DNA of 64,000 bases from Alphaproteobacteria bacterium (GTDB lineage: Bacteria > Pseudomonadota > Alphaproteobacteria > Rs-D84). The notes below the pieces were generated by a model. It made no database searches and was not told the origin of the DNA. It was given only the letters and a program-made list of their open reading frames with translations. Position 1 is the first letter of the stretch. Every line of letters begins with the position of its first letter. Below are positions 58,727 through 64,000 of this stretch, piece by piece. The DNA lies in NCBI GenBank assembly GCA_015062445.1, contig SUUQ01000001.1, positions 124,001 to 188,000 on the forward strand. The letters are read 5' to 3'. A program made the translations under genes and the position numbers.

Positions 58727-60502
58727 ATGTCTGTACGTGTTTTGCCAGATTTTCTGATTAATCAAATCGCAGCAGGTGAAGTGGTCGAAAGACCCGCCAG
58801 TGTAGTTAAGGAGTTGGTGGAAAATGCACTGGATGCGGGGGCAGACCAAATTATGATTGATGTGATTGATGGGGGTCGTACCCAGATTACAATCACAGAT
58901 AATGGCTCGGGGATGAGTCGTGATGACTTGGCACGGGCAATTAAACGGCATGCGACATCAAAATTGCCTGATGATGACTTGTTAAATATTAACTTTATGG
59001 GATTTCGTGGTGAAGCATTGCCATCAATAGCATCTGTGTCAGATATGACAATTGATACCTGTAATGGTATGGATGAAAATGGTTGGAAAATAAATGCCAC
59101 AACCGGGGAAATTATGCCGTCTGATTGGGAGGCAGGTACCAGAATTCGTGTGCAAAATTTGTTCGCAAAAACACCGGCACGGTTGAAATTCTTGCGGGGG
59201 GACAGGGCGGAAATGATGTCTGTGCTGGATGTTGTAAAGCGGTTGGCAATGGCACGGGCAGATGTTGGGTTTGTGCTGAATAATAAGTGGCGATTTCAAA
59301 AAGACGAAGATTTAATGGACAGAATTGTCGCAGTTATGGGCGATGATGTGCAGGGGCGAATGTTGGAAATTGATGCTGTGTCCAGCAGTTCAAATATGAA
59401 ACTGACAGGATTTATCTCAGAACCAACATTGCGGCGGGCATCCAGTGTGGATCAGTTCTTGTTCGTAAATGGGCGGCCGGTTAAAGACAAGGTTCTGGTT
59501 GGAGCATTGCGGGCGGCATATATGGATGTAATGCATGCGCGTGAATTTCCGCTGTGTGCACTGTACCTGACGTTGCCAACAAATGCAGTGGATGTTAATG
59601 TGTCGCCAGCCAAGACAGATGTACATTTCTTGGAACCAAATCATGTGCGAGCATTTATTGTCAAGACACTGCGTAACAGATTGTCACAGACGTTGATGTC
59701 GCCAGGTGTGCCGTCACAGCCGATTGCCAATTCTGGAAATAATTTCGCACGTCAATCTGGTTATGGTGGCGCATCAAATTTTCGTATGGAAAACAGGACG
59801 GCACCTGTAAAGTTCGACTTTGGTATAAAAAGCGATTTGAATGCTGTGCGGGATGTGTTGTTCCCGTTTATGCCAAATGATAATAGCCGCAATGCAGACA
59901 CACAAAAGTCTGTGATTGATGATACGGTGGTTATTGATTTACCGCTGGGGCGGGTTGTGGGTCAGGTCGGTAACAAGTATATCGTTGCACAAAAAGACGA
60001 TAATATGGTAATCGTTGACCAGCATGCGGCGCATGAACGGATTACGTATGAAAAGCTGAGAAATAATAAAATGAAAACGCAGCCGCTGTTGACACCAATT
60101 GTCGTAAATATGCGTATCGAAGAAGTACAGGCAATTGTGTCAATCGCAGATGATTTGCGTAAATCAGGCCTGGTGGTGGATGCGTTCGGAGATGGGGCAA
60201 TCGCAATATTTGAAAAACCAGCCGATTGGGATTTGGACTGGCAAAATCTGTTGCAGGCAGTTGCAGACGAGGTTCGGGTTAATGGACACTCGTCACAATT
60301 AAATGAAAAATTACACCTGAAGTTGGCAAACTATGCGTGCCATCATTCCGTTCGGGCAGGACAAAAGCTGGACATGCTGCAGATGGATATGCTGTTGCGG
60401 GATATCGAACAGACAGAACGGGGTGGGCAATGTAATCATGGCCGACCGGTCTATAAATTTATTCCGATGACGGAAATCGATACCTGGTTCGAAAGATTAT
60501 AG
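58727..60502 (+). CDS. mutL: DNA mismatch repair protein MutL
   Basis: A 591-residue protein. GHKL ATPase motifs INQIAAGEVVERPASVVKEL, DNGSGM, RGEALPSIASV and TKL-like ATSKLPDDDL are present. A linker at about 325-400 precedes a C-terminal dimer domain with DQHAAHERITYE near residue 430, the DQHA-x2-E-x4-E endonuclease motif. So this MutL probably nicks DNA itself, which fits a mutH-less organism. It matches damage signals from MutS to strand removal. Confidence 0.96.
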   Translation: MSVRVLPDFLINQIAAGEVVERPASVVKELVENALDAGADQIMIDVIDGGRTQITITDNGSGMSRDDLARAIKRHATSKLPDDDLLNINFMGFRGEALPSIASVSDMTIDTCNGMDENGWKINATTGEIMPSDWEAGTRIRVQNLFAKTPARLKFLRGDRAEMMSVLDVVKRLAMARADVGFVLNNKWRFQKDEDLMDRIVAVMGDDVQGRMLEIDAVSSSSNMKLTGFISEPTLRRASSVDQFLFVNGRPVKDKVLVGALRAAYMDVMHAREFPLCALYLTLPTNAVDVNVSPAKTDVHFLEPNHVRAFIVKTLRNRLSQTLMSPGVPSQPIANSGNNFARQSGYGGASNFRMENRTAPVKFDFGIKSDLNAVRDVLFPFMPNDNSRNADTQKSVIDDTVVIDLPLGRVVGQVGNKYIVAQKDDNMVIVDQHAAHERITYEKLRNNKMKTQPLLTPIVVNMRIEEVQAIVSIADDLRKSGLVVDAFGDGAIAIFEKPADWDLDWQNLLQAVADEVRVNGHSSQLNEKLHLKLANYACHHSVRAGQKLDMLQMDMLLRDIEQTERGGQCNHGRPVYKFIPMTEIDTWFERL

Positions 60503-60573
60503 GGTGTTTATTTTCTCTTTACTTTATTGGGTTTATTTACTAATGTTTGGGTATTAAAGTAAGGAGAATTACA

Positions 60574-60885
60574 ATGGAACAGACAGCAGAAGTTGTTAAT
60601 GTGGTGGCACAAAATGTGCAGCCCCCCCAGCAAAATGGTGTTTGGGGAATGGTTTTGTATATTGTGGCTGTGTTCGCAATTATTTACCTGTTTATGGTCA
60701 GACCAAATAAAAAACGTATGGCAGAATATCAAAAAATGCTGGATTCGTTACAGGTCGGTAATCGTGTCATGGCAGCAGGTATATATGGAACAATTAAAAA
60801 AATTAACGAAAAAACACTGGAAGTGGAAATTGCAAAGGGCGTTGTTATCGAAGTTAATAAGAACGCAGTGGCAATTGCAGAGTAA
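60574..60885 (+). CDS. yajC: Preprotein translocase subunit YajC
   Basis: A 103-residue protein from the ATG at 60574, after an AAGGAG ribosome site. One membrane segment (GMVLYIVAVFAIIYLFMVRP) with the typical RPNKKRMAEYQKMLDSLQVG following, then the small beta domain (GNRVMAAGIYGTIKKIN). It associates with SecDF in the inner membrane. secD follows 17 bases after the stop. Confidence 0.95.
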   Translation: MEQTAEVVNVVAQNVQPPQQNGVWGMVLYIVAVFAIIYLFMVRPNKKRMAEYQKMLDSLQVGNRVMAAGIYGTIKKINEKTLEVEIAKGVVIEVNKNAVAIAE

Positions 60886-60902
60886 AGGTAAAAGGTTGGG
60901 TT

Positions 60903-62468
60903 ATGTTTAAAAAACTGGCGATTGTATTTGTGTCGGTATTTTGTGTAATGTTGGCGGTTCCAACAATTGCACCGAATTTATCAAAGTATTTTCCATCATG
61001 GATTGAACCAGTACCATTGGGACTGGACTTGAAAGGTGGGGCGCAGCTGCTGTTAGAGGTTGATACGGCAACGATGCTGAAGGAAAAGTCAGAGCAACTG
61101 TATGAAGAAACACGCAGTGCGTTGATTGACAGAAATAAAGGGGTTATTCGCTTCTCGAATCTGAGAAATCACGACGGGGTGGTGTCTTTGGTGGTCAGAA
61201 ATGAAGACGAGGTGTCTGATGCCAAGGGAAGATTAAAAAGTGCGTTCGGTGGTACTGTTGATATTACATCAGACGGAAAAACAATCGAATTAAAGTATTC
61301 TGATAAACAAAAAGAAGAAATGGTGCAGGATGCGCTGGCACGCAGTATCGAAATTGTGCGCCGTCGTATCGATGCGCTGGGGACAAAAGATCCTTCGATT
61401 CAAAGCCAGGGTGGAAAGTATATCTTGATACAGTTGCCAGGAGTGGATAATCCGGAAAGAATCAAAGAACTGATTGGGCAGACTGCAAAAATGACATTCC
61501 ATTTGGTTAATGAAACGGTTTCGCCAGAACAGATGGCATCTGGACGGGCACCAAATGGAACAGAATTTTTGCCATATATGGATATGCCGGGGCAAATGGT
61601 GCCAGTGTATTCACGTGTTGAAGTGTCTGGGGATTCATTGAAAGATTCTCAGGCGGATTTTGATCAGAATAATATGCCTGTTGTGACGACAGTATTTGAT
61701 GCGTCTGGGGCACGTAAGTTTGCAAAATTAACCACGGAACATGTTAATGAACGGTTCGCAATTGTATTGGATGGCAAGGTTCTGTCGGCACCGGTTATTC
61801 GGGAACCAATCCCAGGTGGTCGTGGACAGATTTCAGGTGGTTTTTCGCTGCAGGGGGCAAAGGATTTGGCTGTTCTGTTACGCAGTGGGGCATTGCCAGC
61901 ACCGTTGCAAGTTATAGAAGAACGTACGGTTGGGGCCGGACTGGGCGCCGATACCATTGAACAGGGTAAGATTGGAGCAATTGCCGGTGTTATCTTTATA
62001 TTTATATTCTTGTTCATTGTGTATCGTGGATTTGGTGTAATCGCAGGTATTTCGCTGATGGTTAATTTGGGCATGATTATTGGATTAACTGCGTTGTTTG
62101 GGGCAACACTGACATTGCCGGGGATTGCAGGTATTGTACTGACACTGGGGATGGCGGTGGATGCAAACGTGTTGCCGTTTGAGCGTGTTCGTGACGAAGT
62201 GCGCAGTGGTGTGCCAACATTGCGTGCGGTTAATCTGGGATTTGACAGGGCAATGAAAACTGTGCTGGATGGAAATTTAACAACGTTGATTTGTGCGCTG
62301 GTGTTGTTCCAGTTCGGGGCAGGTCCAATTCGTGGATTTGCGGTTACACTGTCAATCGGTATTCTGACAACGTTGTTTACATGTGTGTGGTTGACACGTT
62401 TGTTGGTTGACTGGTACATGAACGGGAAAAACAAGAAAATTGGATTTATTGGTGGTAATAAAAAATAA
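60903..62468 (+). CDS. secD: Protein translocase subunit SecD
   Basis: A 521-residue membrane protein. A first membrane segment, LGLDLKGGAQLLLEVD (the D1 motif), a large periplasmic P1 domain, then SGGFSLQGAKDLAVLLRSGALPAPL (two parts) and five membrane segments including GMAVDANVLPFERVRDE, in which the conserved Asp drives proton-coupled motion. With SecF and YajC it uses proton motive force to complete export through SecYEG. Confidence 0.97.
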   Translation: MFKKLAIVFVSVFCVMLAVPTIAPNLSKYFPSWIEPVPLGLDLKGGAQLLLEVDTATMLKEKSEQLYEETRSALIDRNKGVIRFSNLRNHDGVVSLVVRNEDEVSDAKGRLKSAFGGTVDITSDGKTIELKYSDKQKEEMVQDALARSIEIVRRRIDALGTKDPSIQSQGGKYILIQLPGVDNPERIKELIGQTAKMTFHLVNETVSPEQMASGRAPNGTEFLPYMDMPGQMVPVYSRVEVSGDSLKDSQADFDQNNMPVVTTVFDASGARKFAKLTTEHVNERFAIVLDGKVLSAPVIREPIPGGRGQISGGFSLQGAKDLAVLLRSGALPAPLQVIEERTVGAGLGADTIEQGKIGAIAGVIFIFIFLFIVYRGFGVIAGISLMVNLGMIIGLTALFGATLTLPGIAGIVLTLGMAVDANVLPFERVRDEVRSGVPTLRAVNLGFDRAMKTVLDGNLTTLICALVLFQFGAGPIRGFAVTLSIGILTTLFTCVWLTRLLVDWYMNGKNKKIGFIGGNKK

Positions 62469-62486
62469 TGCAAAAAGGGGATTGTT

Positions 62487-63353
62487 ATGAAACTGCATTT
62501 TATGAAATATCGTAAGCTGGCATATGTTATATCGGGGGCATTGGTGTTGCTGTCGGTGGTGTCACTGCTGTTTCGTGGATTGAATTATGGAATTGACTTT
62601 TCTGGCGGTATATCGATGGAGGTCAAGCCAATTGTCGAAGGGTATAATGTCGAAAAAATGCGTGTGGCATTGCAAGATTTTAGCCCGGAACTGCAGGAAG
62701 TTGATGGTAATGCAATTCTGATACGGTTGGGGTTGCCAAAGGGGGCAACTGATACAGAGCAAAATGAACGGGTGGCACAAATAAAAAATATTCTGGGTGA
62801 TAATGTTCAGTACGAACAAATTCAAGTTGTGGGACCAAAAATTGGTGGCGAACTGGTTCAGGGTGGTATCTTGGCCATCTTGTTTGCGTTCGTTATGATG
62901 GCAATCTATGTATGGATTCGATACAAAGGTGGATATGCAATTGGGGCATTTTGTTCTTTGTTCTTGGACTTTGTGTTGATGTTTGGTTTCTTTTCGTTGA
63001 CAGGACTGGAGTTTAATCAGACAGCAATTGCGGTTATTCTGACCGGAATTGGGTATTCGATTAATGATAAAATTGTTAACTATGACCGAATTGATGAAAA
63101 TGTAAAAAAATACCATAAAATGCCAATGACAGACCTGATTGATATGTCGGTGAATGAAATGCTGCGTCGTACAATGTTGACCAGTGTGTCAACCCTGTTG
63201 GCAATGGTTGGGTTGTTGTTGTTCGGGGGCCAGGTATTGCGTGACTTTGCAATCGCAATGATATTCAGTGTCATAATGGGAACGTTTACCAGTATCTATA
63301 TTTCAAATATGATATTGTATAACTTTAATCTGCGTGATGCAGACGAAAAATAA
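62487..63353 (+). CDS. secF: Protein translocase subunit SecF
   Basis: A 288-residue membrane protein. GLNYGIDFSGGISMEV is the SecF D1 motif; the membrane part has LTGLEFNQTAIAVILTGIGYS INDKIVNYDRI (in two parts) with the functional Asp/Arg and TSVSTLLAMVGLLLFGG. It pairs with SecD, 18 bases upstream. The short periplasmic domain is normal. Confidence 0.97.
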   Translation: MKLHFMKYRKLAYVISGALVLLSVVSLLFRGLNYGIDFSGGISMEVKPIVEGYNVEKMRVALQDFSPELQEVDGNAILIRLGLPKGATDTEQNERVAQIKNILGDNVQYEQIQVVGPKIGGELVQGGILAILFAFVMMAIYVWIRYKGGYAIGAFCSLFLDFVLMFGFFSLTGLEFNQTAIAVILTGIGYSINDKIVNYDRIDENVKKYHKMPMTDLIDMSVNEMLRRTMLTSVSTLLAMVGLLLFGGQVLRDFAIAMIFSVIMGTFTSIYISNMILYNFNLRDADEK

Positions 63354-63391
63354 TGGTTTGTGACCGCAACCAGGGGGAGGAAAAGAGAACA

Positions 63392-64000
63392 ATGGGAATA
63401 AAAAAACTGATTGTTTTGGGGATGCTTGTCCTGGGGGCGGTGATGCCGTGTTGGGCAGATGGCTTGTTCTTTGAAGATGAACCTGTGCAAGATGGTTTGC
63501 CTGTGTTTGATATGTCCGATACATTTGCAGAAATATATCAAAAGTTGGATGATGTAAACTGGGCAGGAAAAAATTTGAATGTCGCAATTGAAAGCTTGGA
63601 AGGGTTAAATAAGTCTGCGCATATCGCCGCCACAGATGAACGAGTGGTTCTGGTTTGGGATGACAGTATTATTGCAAACTATCCACGGCCAGAAAAAAAT
63701 GATTGGTATGGATTTGGTGAAATCACAACTGCATTGATACTGAAAATGCGTGCAAATGACCCTTATTTGCGAAAAATGAGCGAAAGTGAAATCTATCAGG
63801 CAGTGGTGGATACTTTGGTGCGGGGGGTGGATGAAAATGGGCGATATATTTTCTCGAAGGCGGCAGAAATTGCAGAAGATGGCAGAATTTTGACCAGTGT
63901 TGGACTGGAAGGAATGCGGGATGAACGGGGAAACTTTCGTGTGACAGGGGTCTATAAAGGGGCGCCTGCAGATAATGCTGGAATTCGGGCAGATGATTTA
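63392..64000 (+). CDS. S41-type carboxy-terminal processing protease, 5' part (cut by window edge)
   Basis: The first 203 codons, with AGGGGGAGG upstream. The signal peptide is MGIKKLIVLGMLVLGAVMPC followed by WA. Residues about 25-165 are helical and end with VVDTLVRGVDENGRYIF. A PDZ domain then begins (LEGMRDERGNFRVTGVYKGA and PADNAGIRADDL), as in CtpA-like proteases where it gates the active site. The Ser-Lys catalytic region is outside the window, so the protease call is an inference from layout. Confidence 0.7.
   Translation, partial: MGIKKLIVLGMLVLGAVMPCWADGLFFEDEPVQDGLPVFDMSDTFAEIYQKLDDVNWAGKNLNVAIESLEGLNKSAHIAATDERVVLVWDDSIIANYPRPEKNDWYGFGEITTALILKMRANDPYLRKMSESEIYQAVVDTLVRGVDENGRYIFSKAAEIAEDGRILTSVGLEGMRDERGNFRVTGVYKGAPADNAGIRADDL

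Noticed and set aside
61664-62473. A 269-codon minus-strand frame inside secD.
   Set aside because: Antisense to conserved SecD membrane segments, with no domain or ribosome site.

Overview
The window looks like a chromosomal piece of an AT-rich Gram-negative bacterium, most likely an alphaproteobacterium from an uncultured, possibly host-associated lineage. Supporting features are RecA sequence features, a DciA-type DUF721 protein, an alphaproteobacterial-style J-domain protein, AddB, SecB, LolC/E-LolD, LptF/G, MltA and a Slam-type outer-membrane protein. No species can be named from the sequence alone.

Layout. Positions 1-9.4 kb are visibly more AT-rich and accessory. They hold a Slam-like outer-membrane protein (cut by the window edge) behind its probable surface-lipoprotein substrate, a long structured leader RNA, a small family of CxGCxKxC cysteine-module proteins with a decayed copy, a lysozyme-like membrane protein, a Fic protein behind tandem operator-like palindromes, and five copies of a palindromic repeat (R1) at gene ends. 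9.5-11.1 kb carries a three-gene cassette of unknown function. 11.8-22 kb is housekeeping: secB, mltA, dciA, ruvC, aspS behind a T-box-like leader, an AsmA-family protein, uvrB and tsaE. 22-29.7 kb is one tight minus-strand run of nine genes: a small protein, a secretin-like lipoprotein, LolC/E, LolD, three small anchored or secreted proteins, FtsQ, and an FtsA that continues in frame into a complete ribulose-phosphate 3-epimerase domain. 30-45 kb has tRNA-Gly, tRNA-Tyr, an LpoA-like lipoprotein, rsmI, engB, addB, yebC, ruvA, mnmE, xthA, an acyl-CoA synthetase, an MFS transporter and recA. 45-50.5 kb is a surface-glycan cluster with a Stealth phosphotransferase. 50.5-64 kb holds typA, trxB, serS, a J-domain protein, a Xer recombinase, lptF/G, greA, mutL, yajC-secD-secF and the start of a carboxy-terminal processing protease.

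The strongest novel observations are the FtsA-epimerase fusion, a T-box signature before aspS in a proteobacterial setting, a switch-like leader RNA before the lipoprotein/Slam pair, and a second repeat family (R2) of long foldback hairpins with compensatory base changes that starts exactly at stop codons. All names are from reading motifs by eye; no database search or folding program was run.
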